Below are positions 1-7,520 of a stretch of 64,000 nucleotides of DNA, piece by piece; within the stretch, counting starts at the first letter, position 1; each line of letters opens with the position of its first letter. The DNA comes from Catenovulum agarivorans DS-2. Lineage in GTDB: Bacteria > Pseudomonadota > Gammaproteobacteria > Enterobacterales > Alteromonadaceae. The position numbers and the translations under genes are program-made. The notes beneath the pieces were generated by a model that was not told where the DNA came from, did not search any database, and saw only the letters and a program-made list of their open reading frames with translations. The DNA lies in NCBI RefSeq assembly GCF_000568405.1, contig NZ_ARZY01000013.1, positions 1 through 64,000 of the forward strand, written 5' to 3'.

Positions 1-119
1 GATTATCGCTATTTATATTGATTTAGCTCTAACTAACCTGCTATAACTTGGCGGAAATAACCTGCCTTGTATAACGCATAGTTGCAATAAAGACTCTTTC
101 CAATGGAAAAAAGTTCAGT

Positions 120-557
120 TTACTTTTGATTCTGTTCGCTAAACCAACCCATTTTATTTTCTGAATAATCACGCGGAAGCTCTTCAGAATGACTGTCGAT
201 TTTTGTTTTATTCGCACTTTCAACTGCCTGGCTTTGCGCCATGATAGCTGCAGTATCATCACCAAAAAATGGTACAAACTCTTTGTGTTCTTTTTGCGTA
301 GCAGCTAATTTGGAAAACTGCTGTTGTGACTCGTTAGCGGCTTGGGTTGCTTGCTGAGCGATTTGTTGCATAGCTTGATTTACTGAAGCCAAATAGCTAT
401 CAACATCTTGTTTAAAAGACTCTTGCGCTTTTACGTGCTCAGCTAATTCCTCTGATAGTTTATGTGTTTTACCTGAAATTTGTGGGATAAAGCGCACGGC
501 TATCAAACCTGTCGCCATACCAGCAATGAAAATTATAATGTCTATTAACCAAGTCAT
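120..557 (-). CDS. zapG: ZapG/YhcB family inner-membrane protein (DUF1043)
   Basis: A 145-residue protein with one N-terminal transmembrane helix (about residues 3-23), followed by a long polar, glutamine- and alanine-rich region likely to form a coiled coil (about 30-100), and a polar tail with PRDYSENKMGW near the C-terminus. This is the architecture of YhcB (DUF1043, also named ZapG), a membrane-anchored protein linked to cell division and envelope synthesis in Escherichia coli. It lies divergently from zapE, the usual gammaproteobacterial arrangement. The family assignment rests on architecture, tail motif and neighbourhood; the molecular role in this organism is inferred. Confidence 0.85.
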   Translation of the reverse strand: MTWLIDIIIFIAGMATGLIAVRFIPQISGKTHKLSEELAEHVKAQESFKQDVDSYLASVNQAMQQIAQQATQAANESQQQFSKLAATQKEHKEFVPFFGDDTAAIMAQSQAVESANKTKIDSHSEELPRDYSENKMGWFSEQNQK

Positions 558-626
558 GATGAATTACCTCAAAAAAAATATTAGCATTAGCACTTTATCG
601 TTAAATATACTTGTGTTTTGCCTGTT

Positions 627-1727
627 ATGACTAGCCCGATTTTACAATATAAACAAGATTTATCCTCTGGAAAGTTGCTCCCAGACGACGCGCAAGCAAA
701 CGCAATCGAGCATTTAGATACATTACACCATCAATTGGTTGAATATTTAGCGTCAAACCCATCATGGCGAACCTCTCTTAAATATCTGTTTAAGAAGCCG
801 AAAATTCAAGCGCCAAAAGGTCTTTATTTTTGGGGCGGTGTTGGGCGCGGCAAAACATACATGATGGATTTGTTTTATCACTCGTTACCAACAGAGCAAA
901 AAATGCGTGTGCACTTCCATCGTTTTATGCACAGAGTACACAATGAGCTCAAATTATTGGGTGGCCAATCAGACCCATTAATCACCTTAGCAGACAAACT
1001 CGCCAAAGAAGCCAAAGTGATCTGTTTTGACGAGTTTTTTGTTTCCGATATTACTGATGCCATGATCCTTGCTGGGCTAATTCAAGCTTTATTTGAACAT
1101 GGTGTGGTATTGGTTGCGACTTCAAATATCGAACCTCAGGGCCTATACCGAAACGGTTTGCAACGACAAAGATTTTTACCTGCGATTGATTTAATTGAAA
1201 AAAATTGTCTGGTCTTGAATGTCGATAGTGGGGTTGATTACCGGTTGCGGACTTTAACCCAGGCTGAGATTTATCATTCACCTTGTGACAAAAACGCTTT
1301 GGCGAATTTAGACAGCTATTTTAGCAAAATGGCCATTGGTGATATCTCGACTGACGATTTTATTCAAATTGAAAATCGTAAAATTGCAGTGCATAAACTT
1401 GCACAAGATTTGGTTTGGTTTGACTTTAGAGCTATATGTGATGGGCCGCGAAGCCAAAATGACTATATTGAACTAAGCCAATGTTTTCACACTGTATTAT
1501 TAAGTAATGTTGAGCAAATGGGTCATGGCACTGACGATATTGCACGCCGATTTATTGCGTTAGTTGATGAATTTTATGAACGTAATGTCAAGCTGATCAT
1601 CGCTGCGCAAGTACCGATGGAACAACTTTACACTCAGGGCTTGTTAAGTTTTGAATTTAAACGCTGCTTAAGCCGTTTACAAGAAATGCAATCAACTGAG
1701 TTTTTGGCTAAACCACATTTAGCCTAA
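627..1727 (+). CDS. zapE: Cell division protein ZapE, AFG1-like ATPase
   Basis: A 366-residue AFG1-family P-loop ATPase. The Walker A motif GGVGRGKT sits near residues 70-77 and a Walker B-like ICFDEFFV follows about 55 residues later; the arginine-rich ARRFIALVDEFYE segment lies near the C-terminus. In Escherichia coli ZapE binds FtsZ and destabilises FtsZ polymers late in division and under low oxygen. The ATG at 627 is preferred; an in-frame TTG at 618 would add three residues and neither has a clear Shine-Dalgarno sequence. It is divergent from zapG and followed by the rplM operon. Confidence 0.93.
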   Translation: MTSPILQYKQDLSSGKLLPDDAQANAIEHLDTLHHQLVEYLASNPSWRTSLKYLFKKPKIQAPKGLYFWGGVGRGKTYMMDLFYHSLPTEQKMRVHFHRFMHRVHNELKLLGGQSDPLITLADKLAKEAKVICFDEFFVSDITDAMILAGLIQALFEHGVVLVATSNIEPQGLYRNGLQRQRFLPAIDLIEKNCLVLNVDSGVDYRLRTLTQAEIYHSPCDKNALANLDSYFSKMAIGDISTDDFIQIENRKIAVHKLAQDLVWFDFRAICDGPRSQNDYIELSQCFHTVLLSNVEQMGHGTDDIARRFIALVDEFYERNVKLIIAAQVPMEQLYTQGLLSFEFKRCLSRLQEMQSTEFLAKPHLA

Positions 1728-1752
1728 CTGATTTACTAAAAATGCAATTAAT

Positions 1753-1783
1753 AGGTGATCTTTTTTTAACCGTCCTATATAAT
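1753..1783 (+). promoter_or_regulatory. Probable rplM-rpsI promoter
   Basis: A perfect TATAAT at 1778-1783 is followed by a GC-rich discriminator (GCGCGCC), as in growth-rate-controlled promoters of translation genes. No good -35 box is visible. The element starts with GGTGATC and a run of seven T, which resembles GGGTGATTTTT sequences found upstream of petA and of the tRNA operon. It would give a leader of about 125 nt. Confidence 0.55.
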
Positions 1784-1802
1784 GCGCGCCTCCCAAACCC
1801 GG

Positions 1803-1877
1803 TAAGGCACGAAAAAGGGCCTTTGTTCAAATTCTCGAAGGGGTCTTTGACATAAACTAGGGGAGGCATACTGCCTC
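1803..1877 (+). promoter_or_regulatory. Structured rplM leader, candidate L13 autoregulatory site
   Basis: Between the TATAAT and the rplM start lie two potential hairpins: AAGGC/GCCTT (1804-1808 with 1819-1823) and a perfect GAGGCA-TAC-TGCCTC stem (1863-1868 with 1872-1877). L13 is known to repress its own operon in Escherichia coli through the mRNA leader. That these hairpins do so here is an inference. A TTGACA at 1847-1852 has no matching -10 and is probably not a promoter. Confidence 0.35.
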
Positions 1878-1915
1878 AAAAATGTGGAATTTTTTGTATT
1901 TAGGTCAAATTCGAA

Positions 1916-2344
1916 ATGAAAACTTTCTCTGCAAAGCCTGAATCTGTAAAGCGCGACTGGTTTGTAGTTGACGCTGACGGTAAAACTTTAGGTCGTATAG
2001 CTACTGAGATCGCGCGTCGTTTACGCGGTAAACATAAACCAGAATATACTCCTCACGTAGATACTGGTGATTACATTGTTGTTATCAATGCTGAAAAAGT
2101 AGCGGTAACTGGTGCTAAGCGTAGTGACAAAGTGTATTACTCACACTCTGGTTTCCCAGGTGGATTAAAATCAATTACTTTTGACAAGTTAATTGAGAAA
2201 AAACCAGAAATGATCATCGAAAGCGCTGTAAAAGGTATGCTTCCGAAAGGTCCATTAGGCCGTGCAATGGCGCGTAAACTTAAAGTATACGCAGGTGCTG
2301 AGCACAACCATCAAGCGCAACAACCGCAAACTTTGGACATCTAA
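1916..2344 (+). CDS. rplM: 50S ribosomal protein L13
   Basis: 142 residues, the normal length for bacterial L13. It begins [20 protein letters not shown], contains the [22 protein letters not shown] block and ends with the conserved [10 protein letters not shown] segment. L13 is an early-assembling 23S rRNA-binding protein of the large subunit. It is followed after 15 bases by rpsI, the conserved rplM-rpsI pair, and both share one terminator downstream. The ATG at 1916 is the only start consistent with the conserved N-terminus. Confidence 0.98.
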   Translation: MKTFSAKPESVKRDWFVVDADGKTLGRIATEIARRLRGKHKPEYTPHVDTGDYIVVINAEKVAVTGAKRSDKVYYSHSGFPGGLKSITFDKLIEKKPEMIIESAVKGMLPKGPLGRAMARKLKVYAGAEHNHQAQQPQTLDI

Positions 2345-2359
2345 TTCGGAGACATTACT

Positions 2360-2752
2360 ATGGCAGACTCTCAATACTATGGTACTGGTCGTCGTAAGAG
2401 CTCAACCGCTCGTGTATTTATAAGACCAGGCACAGGTAACATCACTATCAACAAACGTTCTATCGAAGAATACTTCGGCCGTGAAACTTCACGTATGGTT
2501 GTTCGTCAACCTTTAGAATTAGTTGAAATGACTGAAAAATTCGATTTGTACGTAACCGTTGCTGGCGGTGGTAACACTGGTCAAGCTGGTGCTATCCGTC
2601 ACGGTATCTCTCGTGCATTGATGGAATTTGATGAATCATTACGTCCTGCATTACGCCAAGCTGGTTTTGTTACCCGTGATGCGCGTCGTGTTGAACGTAA
2701 GAAAGTTGGTCTTAAGAAAGCGCGTAAGCGTCCACAATTCTCAAAACGTTAA
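2360..2752 (+). CDS. rpsI: 30S ribosomal protein S9
   Basis: 130 residues, full length for S9. The N-terminal [16 protein letters not shown] block, the central [19 protein letters not shown] block and the basic C-terminal tail ending KRPQFSKR are all present; the final Lys-Arg reaches into the ribosomal P site in known structures. It is the second gene of the rplM operon, with a Shine-Dalgarno GGAG upstream of the ATG. Confidence 0.98.
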   Translation: MADSQYYGTGRRKSSTARVFIRPGTGNITINKRSIEEYFGRETSRMVVRQPLELVEMTEKFDLYVTVAGGGNTGQAGAIRHGISRALMEFDESLRPALRQAGFVTRDARRVERKKVGLKKARKRPQFSKR

Positions 2753-2776
2753 TTCGTTTTATATACCAACTTTTGC

Positions 2777-2804
2777 AAAAACCCGGCTTTGTCCGGGTTT
2801 TTTT
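2777..2804 (+). terminator. Rho-independent terminator of rplM-rpsI
   Basis: Stem ACCCGG (2781-2786) and CCGGGT (2793-2798) with loop CTTTGT, preceded by AAAA and followed by a T run (2799-2804). It lies 25 bases after the rpsI stop. Confidence 0.93.
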
Positions 2805-3024
2805 ATAAGTTTAAAAAATTTATTCAAGGTCAAATTTGTCTGTTGTTGGAAAGATCACAGGCTAATTCGGCAGTGCGAAATTGACTATAAATTAAGCCTA
2901 CATGAGCGCATACGAACTAATTGCAAAATATATTGGTTATTTTGGGGCTTTTTCCGTGATTTCCTTGTCAGTTATACGGTTTTTTTTATATCATTCGCAT
3001 TATTTTATTTCTGCCCCTAGCTGT

Positions 3025-3062
3025 GGGTGATTTTTGCTGTTTTTTCAGCCAAGTACTATGCT
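3025..3062 (+). promoter_or_regulatory. Candidate petABC promoter
   Basis: TTGCTG at 3034-3039 and TATGCT at 3057-3062 are separated by 17 bases and lie about 40 bases upstream of petA. The segment begins with GGGTGATTTTTGCTGTTTT, nearly the same as a stretch upstream of the tRNA operon (42272-42291). Apart from this and the terminator at 2777, I see nothing in the 2753-3103 gap; long T and A runs dominate it. Confidence 0.4.
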
Positions 3063-3103
3063 AGGACAGTCAATTTTTTAAATCTAGTCTCGGAGAAGAT
3101 TGA

Positions 3104-3694
3104 ATGAGTAATGCGCCTGTTGATAACGGTCGCCGTCGCTTCTTAACCGTCGCAACTTCGGTTGTTGGTGGGGTGGGTGCTGTCGGAGCAGCTGTGCCTT
3201 TCATCGCGTCTTGGAATCCGAGTGCAAAAGCCAAAGCGGCTGGTGCACCGGTAGAAGTAAACGTGAGTAAACTCCAACCTGGTCAAATGTTAAGAGTTGA
3301 GTGGCGTGGTAAACCTGTGTGGGTGGTCAAACGTACTGATGAAATGTTAGCACAATTAGCTAAACATGAAGGTCAGTTGCGTGACGCTGCGTCAGAAAAC
3401 GAACAACAACCTCAATATGCTACAAACCAACATCGCTCAATCAAGCCTGAGTATTTTGTTGCAGTTGGTATTTGTACCCACTTAGGTTGTTCACCGCAAT
3501 ATTTGGCTGATAGTTTTTCGGCTCAAGTAGAAGGTGTACCATCGGGCTTCTTCTGTCCTTGTCATGGGTCTAAGTTTGATATGGCTGGTCGTGTATTCCA
3601 AAGTGTACCGGCACCATTAAACTTGGTTATTCCACCTCATAAGTACTTAGACGAGAATACTATTCTTGTCGGTGACGACTCGGGAGCTGCATAA
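3104..3694 (+). CDS. petA: Ubiquinol-cytochrome c reductase, Rieske iron-sulfur subunit
   Basis: 196 residues. A twin-arginine-type N-terminus (NGRRRFLTVAT, residues 9-19) precedes one hydrophobic anchor (about 17-36). The two [2Fe-2S] cluster motifs are intact: CTHLGC (Cys124, His126, Cys129) and CPCHGS (Cys151, Cys153, His154). The protein takes the first electron from ubiquinol at the Qo site and passes it to cytochrome c1 on the periplasmic side. It is the first gene of petABC, with petB starting two bases after its stop. A GGAG Shine-Dalgarno lies just upstream. Confidence 0.97.
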   Translation: MSNAPVDNGRRRFLTVATSVVGGVGAVGAAVPFIASWNPSAKAKAAGAPVEVNVSKLQPGQMLRVEWRGKPVWVVKRTDEMLAQLAKHEGQLRDAASENEQQPQYATNQHRSIKPEYFVAVGICTHLGCSPQYLADSFSAQVEGVPSGFFCPCHGSKFDMAGRVFQSVPAPLNLVIPPHKYLDENTILVGDDSGAA

Positions 3695-3696
3695 TC

Positions 3697-4965
3697 ATGT
3701 GGAAAAATTTACTCGATTGGATTGAATATCGCATTCCAATGATGCGTGTTGCAAATATGCACGCACTACAATATCCAGCACCGAAAAACATGAACTTCTG
3801 GTATGTTTTCGGTTTTATCGCAACAGTTGTATTAGTTAACCAAATTGTTACTGGTATTTGGTTAACCATGAACTACGTACCAAGCGCAGAAGGCGCATTC
3901 GCTTCTGTTGAATATATTATGCGTGACGTCGACTACGGTTGGATTTTGCGTTATATGCATTCTACCGGGGCATCGGCATTCTTCGTGGTTGTGTATTTAC
4001 ACATGTTCCGCGGCATGATGTACGGTTCTTACCAAAAACCACGCGAGTTATTGTGGTTATTCGGTATGTTCATATACTTAGCACTTATGGCTGAAGCTTT
4101 TATGGGGTACTTGTTACCTTGGGGCCAAATGTCATACTGGGGCGCACAGGTAATTATTTCTCTATTTGGTGCGATTCCTGTTATTGGTGACGACTTAACT
4201 TTATGGATCCGTGGTGACTATGTAATCTCAGGCGCAACATTGAATCGTTTCTTTGCGTTGCACGTAATTGCACTGCCATTGGTTATTGTTATCTTAGTGT
4301 TCTTGCACATTGTTGCATTGCATGAGGTGGGTTCCAACAATCCGCAAGGTATCAACATTAAGCATCCTAAAGGCTCTTTGAAAGAAGAAGAGAAAACTAA
4401 ATACCAAATTCACGAGTATTACACAGACAAATACGACATTATTGATGACGTAGTACCCTTCTTCCCACATATTGTGTTGAAAGATTTAGTTGCCTTTACA
4501 GTTTTCTGTGCCGCTTGTGCTTATGTTATTTTCTTCAACCCAGAAATGGGCGGGCTATTTATTGAGCCACCTAACTTTGAACCAGCTAACCCATTAAAAA
4601 CACCTGAGCATATTGCCCCTGTTTGGTATTTCACACCTTTCTATGCAATTTTACGTGCGGTTCCTGATAAATTATTAGGTGTCATCGCTATGTTTGGTGC
4701 AATTGCTATGTTAGCGGCTCTACCTTGGGTTGACCGTTGTAAAGTACGTTCAATTAAATACCGTAGTGGTTTACACAAATTGAACTTAACGGTATTTGCA
4801 ATTGTATTCGTATTGTTAGGTTGGTTAGGTTTAAAACCTGCAACTCCTACTTTTACTTTGATGTCACAAATTAGCACCTTGCTTTATTTTGGCTTCTTTG
4901 GCTTCTTGTGGTTGTACAGTAAAAACGAAAAAACTAAACCATTACCAGCGAGAATATCGAAATGA
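3697..4965 (+). CDS. petB: Ubiquinol-cytochrome c reductase, cytochrome b subunit
   Basis: 422 residues of full-length bacterial cytochrome b with about eight transmembrane helices. Visible landmarks are LRYMHSTGASAFF and HMFRGMMYGSY (heme-ligand helix region), GYLLPWGQMSYWGA (Qo site) and HVIALPL with a later HIVALHEVGSNNP (second pair of heme ligands). The Qo motif reads PVWY instead of the mitochondrial PEWY, a variant familiar from beta- and gammaproteobacteria. The subunit carries the low- and high-potential hemes and both quinone sites. It overlaps petC by four bases (ATGA). Confidence 0.97.
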   Translation: MWKNLLDWIEYRIPMMRVANMHALQYPAPKNMNFWYVFGFIATVVLVNQIVTGIWLTMNYVPSAEGAFASVEYIMRDVDYGWILRYMHSTGASAFFVVVYLHMFRGMMYGSYQKPRELLWLFGMFIYLALMAEAFMGYLLPWGQMSYWGAQVIISLFGAIPVIGDDLTLWIRGDYVISGATLNRFFALHVIALPLVIVILVFLHIVALHEVGSNNPQGINIKHPKGSLKEEEKTKYQIHEYYTDKYDIIDDVVPFFPHIVLKDLVAFTVFCAACAYVIFFNPEMGGLFIEPPNFEPANPLKTPEHIAPVWYFTPFYAILRAVPDKLLGVIAMFGAIAMLAALPWVDRCKVRSIKYRSGLHKLNLTVFAIVFVLLGWLGLKPATPTFTLMSQISTLLYFGFFGFLWLYSKNEKTKPLPARISK

Positions 4966-5702
4966 AGAAATTATTAATTGCTTTAGTTGCTTTAATTCCG
5001 AGTTTAGCTATCGCTGCAGGTGGTGGTTATTCACATCCGTTAGAAAAAGCAAAAATTGATTTAGAAGATAAAGCGTCATTGCAACGTGGTGCTGCTTTGT
5101 TTACTAACTATTGTTTAGGTTGTCACCAAATGCAGTTCCATAGATATAATCGTTCTGCGCAAGATTTGGGTATTCCTGAAGAATTAGTTAAAGAAAACTT
5201 AATTTTTGGCGATCAAAAAGTCGGCGAGCAAATGACTAACGCTATGCCTGCAAAAGAATCTGCAAAATGGTTTGGTAAACAACCACCTGATTTAACTTTG
5301 ATTGCACGTTTGCGTAGCCCAGATTGGATCTACACTTATTTGAAATCTTTCTATATTGATGAAAGTAAAACTTTTGGTGTAAACAATGCTGTGTTTAAAG
5401 ATGTAGGTATGCCACATGTGCTTGAACCATTACAGGGTACACAAACTGCAGAGTTTGTGTACACAGAAGTACATGGCGAAAAAACTTTATCAGGCATTAA
5501 GTTAACCCAAAAAACAGAAGGCTCTATGACACCTGAAGAGTTTGACCAAGCAATGCATGACTTGGTTAACTTTTTAGAATATGTTGGCGAACCTTCAAAA
5601 CTTGAGTCTCATAAAATTGGTACTTGGGTATTAGTATTCTTAGCTGTCTTCTTTGTATTTATTTACTTGTTGAAGAAAGAATACTGGCGTGATGTGCACT
5701 AA
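4962..5702 (+). CDS. petC: Ubiquinol-cytochrome c reductase, cytochrome c1
   Basis: 246 residues. A cleavable signal peptide (about 1-19, ending AIAAG) leads to the heme c site CLGCH (Cys51, Cys54, His55). GMPHVLEP around residue 149 supplies the likely axial Met150. A single C-terminal anchor helix (about 222-240) is followed by KKEYWRDVH. It passes electrons from the Rieske protein to soluble or membrane cytochrome c. Its start overlaps the petB stop, implying translational coupling. Confidence 0.97.
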   Translation: MKKLLIALVALIPSLAIAAGGGYSHPLEKAKIDLEDKASLQRGAALFTNYCLGCHQMQFHRYNRSAQDLGIPEELVKENLIFGDQKVGEQMTNAMPAKESAKWFGKQPPDLTLIARLRSPDWIYTYLKSFYIDESKTFGVNNAVFKDVGMPHVLEPLQGTQTAEFVYTEVHGEKTLSGIKLTQKTEGSMTPEEFDQAMHDLVNFLEYVGEPSKLESHKIGTWVLVFLAVFFVFIYLLKKEYWRDVH

Positions 5703-5741
5703 TTGTTAGTTCAGTTTACGCAATAATTTGCAGTATTTATG

Positions 5742-5760
5742 ATGGGGGCTTGGCCCCCAT
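5742..5760 (+). terminator. petABC terminator hairpin
   Basis: Perfect 8-bp stem ATGGGGGC/GCCCCCAT with loop TTG, 39 bases after the petC stop. The following T tract is short (TTTGCC), so termination may be partial and allow read-through into sspA. Confidence 0.7.
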
Positions 5761-5773
5761 TTGCCGTATCTAG

Positions 5774-5812
5774 TAACGTGGAATCATTCACGTTAATTTA
5801 GGCTTAAAAGCC
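5774..5812 (+). promoter_or_regulatory. Inverted repeats upstream of sspA
   Basis: TAACGTG (5774-5780) and CACGTTA (5789-5795) form a perfect 7-bp inverted repeat with an 8-base spacer, followed by a small GGCTT/AAGCC repeat (about 5802-5813). The position, 30-65 bases ahead of the sspA start, suits an operator or an mRNA leader hairpin. Nothing identifies the binding factor. Confidence 0.3.
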
Positions 5813-5841
5813 GAATTGTTTGTTACCTTGGAGGATATTTC

Positions 5842-6474
5842 ATGGCTGTAGCTGCCAATAAACGTTCTGTAATGATGCTTTATGCTGATGCCACTTCATT
5901 ACACAGTCACCAAGTCCGCATTGTGTTGGCTGAAAAGGGAATTAGTGTTGAAATTAAACTACTTGATCCAAATAACAAACCAGAGGAATTATTTGAATTA
6001 AATCCTTATGGCACAATTCCAACTTTGTTAGATCGAGAACTCGTTTTATATCAATCTAACATTATTATGGAATATTTAGATGAGCGTTTCCCTCATCCAC
6101 CTTTGATGCCAGTTTATCCTGTAGCTCGTGGTTCAAGCCGTCTAATGATGCACCGCATAGAAAATGATTGGTACAAACTTGTTGAGCAGGTTGAGAACGG
6201 TTCAGCTGAAGAAGCGAGTGCTGCGCGTGCTGAATTACGTGAAAGCATTTTAGCGATTGCGCCAATTTTCCAAGAAACGCCATACTTTATGAGCGAAGAA
6301 TTTAGCTTGGTTGATTGTGTTTTAGCACCACTTTTATGGCGCTTACCTAAGCTGGGCATTGAGCTTATCGGCCAAGGTAGCAAAGAAGTTAAAGAGTATA
6401 TGAACCGTGTATTTGAGCGCGAATCATTCCAAGCTTCTTTAACTGATGATGAAAGAGAAATGCGAGGCGCATAA
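5842..6474 (+). CDS. sspA: Stringent starvation protein A
   Basis: 210 residues with a glutathione S-transferase fold: a thioredoxin-like N-terminal domain (SHQVRIVLAEKGISVE, PYGTIPTLLDRELVLYQSNIIMEYLDERFPHPPL) and an all-helical C-terminal domain. SspA binds RNA polymerase with sigma70 and redirects transcription during starvation and acid stress; it has no known enzymatic activity. The loop containing PHPPLMP is typical of the RNA polymerase-binding SspA rather than true transferases. A GGAGG ribosome-binding site precedes the ATG. The stop overlaps the sspB start (TAATG). Confidence 0.96.
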   Translation: MAVAANKRSVMMLYADATSLHSHQVRIVLAEKGISVEIKLLDPNNKPEELFELNPYGTIPTLLDRELVLYQSNIIMEYLDERFPHPPLMPVYPVARGSSRLMMHRIENDWYKLVEQVENGSAEEASAARAELRESILAIAPIFQETPYFMSEEFSLVDCVLAPLLWRLPKLGIELIGQGSKEVKEYMNRVFERESFQASLTDDEREMRGA

Positions 6475-6962
6475 TGAATCCAACTGGCACCCAAACATCA
6501 ATGTCGCCGTGTAAACCTTATTTGGTTAGAGCGATACATGATTGGATTGAAGATAACGGATGTACCCCTTACTTATTGGTGGATGCTGAGTTTCCAGGTG
6601 TGCAAGTGCCATTTGAATATGTTAAAGATGGTCAAATTGTCTTAAATATTTCGTCTGGTGCCACAGGTGCTTTGTCGATTGGTGATGATAGCATTGAGTT
6701 TAATGCTAGGTTTGGTGGTTCGCCACGTCATGTCAGTGTGCCTATTGCTGCCGTGTTGTATATTTATGCACGTGAGAATGGTGAGGGCATGCCATTTGCG
6801 CCAGAGCCTAAACCTGATTACGCTCAGCAGCCTTCTGAACCAGAGTTGACGACCATTGATGGTAGCCAGCCTGACGATGCTCCGGTTGAGACCGTGGCTG
6901 ACGACTCTGCTGATAAGTCAAAAAAATCGGCTAAAGTGAGTCATTTAAAAGTGATTAAATAG
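6474..6962 (+). CDS. sspB: Stringent starvation protein B, ClpXP adaptor
   Basis: 162 residues. The N-terminal two-thirds (PYLVRAIHDWIEDNGCTPYLLVDA, ISSGATGALSIGDDSIEFNARFGG) forms the ssrA-tag-binding domain. An acidic, disordered linker rich in Asp, Glu and Pro (about 105-150) leads to the short C-terminal LKVIK, the ClpX-docking tail. SspB delivers ssrA-tagged proteins from stalled ribosomes to ClpXP. It is translationally coupled to sspA. Confidence 0.96.
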   Translation: MNPTGTQTSMSPCKPYLVRAIHDWIEDNGCTPYLLVDAEFPGVQVPFEYVKDGQIVLNISSGATGALSIGDDSIEFNARFGGSPRHVSVPIAAVLYIYARENGEGMPFAPEPKPDYAQQPSEPELTTIDGSQPDDAPVETVADDSADKSKKSAKVSHLKVIK

Positions 6963-6990
6963 GCGATTTGACTCTCGAGTCGCCTTTTTT
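6961..6990 (+). terminator. sspAB terminator
   Basis: AGGCGA at the sspB stop pairs with TCGCCT (6980-6985) and runs into TTTTTT. Inner bases GACTC/GAGTC extend the stem. It overlaps the stop codon. Confidence 0.85.
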
Positions 6991-7049
6991 ATTCTTCGCT
7001 GCTTGTTTTGTGCAATTTTCGGAAATTCATAGGGCATAACTCTCTAGAA

Positions 7050-7124
7050 ATTTTCTAAAAACACTGTAAATCCGTCCCTGGAAGCTCCCAAACGTCATGC
7101 CAGACGTTTGAAATTTTAGAAAAT
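7050..7124 (-). repeat. Cloverleaf-like palindromic repeat, copy 1
   Basis: Outer arms ATTTTCTAAAA (7050-7060) and TTTTAGAAAAT (7114-7124) are an 11-bp perfect inverted repeat. Inside lie an 8-bp hairpin CAAACGTC/GACGTTTG (7089-7096 with 7103-7110) and a small CCGTCCCTGG hairpin (7072-7081). Read on the minus strand the latter shows AGGGAC in the loop. Same layout as copies at 7221, 28749 and 28972. Non-coding on both strands. Confidence 0.7.
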
Positions 7125-7220
7125 CAGTATTCGAGTTGGCAAAACTAAGCATCGGAGGTGCTAAATGTCGACATCAATATACAGAATAGCTAACGAGCAG
7201 CAATTTCGAATTAGGAAATG

Positions 7221-7318
7221 CTAGAGCAATAACTTAGAGCAAAATTTCTTTTTCAGGGATGAAAAAGCGAAGCGTACATGGAAGTATTCACAGCGGTTTT
7301 GCGATAGTTATGCTCTAG
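7221..7318 (+). repeat. Cloverleaf-like palindromic repeat, copy 2
   Basis: Outer arms starting CTAGAGCA (7221) and ending TGCTCTAG (7318) pair over about 23 bases with a few mismatches and bulges. Inside is a perfect 8-bp hairpin CTTTTTCA-GGGA-TGAAAAAG (7248-7267) and a small TAC-ATGGAA-GTA hairpin (about 7275-7286). Both loops contain GGA on the plus strand. Confidence 0.75.
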
Positions 7319-7471
7319 TAATTCCCACATGTTGCAAATAACTAGCAGCGAATAGTCGCTGGGGAAGTGCTCGAAACGTTTTTGTGAGCAATACCCATTT
7401 GTCTTCTGACTATATTGCGAAAATCAGCCAGCGCTAGGGCAAGTACGCGAGTGGGTTAGTTATGTTCGGAT
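7319..7471. other. Gene-free stretch with weak palindromes
   Basis: No coding region is credible here. A perfect CAGCGA-ATAG-TCGCTG hairpin lies at 7346-7361, and ATAACTA (7338-7344) can pair with TAGTTAT (7457-7463), so this may be a further, degraded member of the repeat family that fills 7050-7318. Unlike the others it shows no GGA loop. Confidence 0.3.
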
Positions 7472-7508
7472 AGAAAATTTGCACTATCCGGCAATCCAGA
7501 TAGTGCAA
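7472..7508 (-). terminator. Terminator-like hairpin after the amylase gene
   Basis: Perfect 10-bp inverted repeat TTGCACTATC (7479-7488) and GATAGTGCAA (7499-7508), 13 bases beyond the amylase stop on the minus strand, followed by AATTTTC. The T tract is short. Confidence 0.6.
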
Positions 7509-7520
7509 AAACATCAACAA

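Noticed and set aside
2628-3020. 130-codon frame overlapping the end of rpsI
   Set aside because: It begins inside rpsI in another frame and runs through the rpsI terminator; no ribosome-binding site or recognisable sequence.
6114-6494. 126-codon minus-strand frame
   Set aside because: Antisense shadow of sspA with no independent support.
7021-7480. Possible CRISPR array or attachment site in the repeat-filled gap
   Set aside because: There are no regularly spaced direct repeats, no cas genes and no integrase; the structure is inverted, not direct, repeats.
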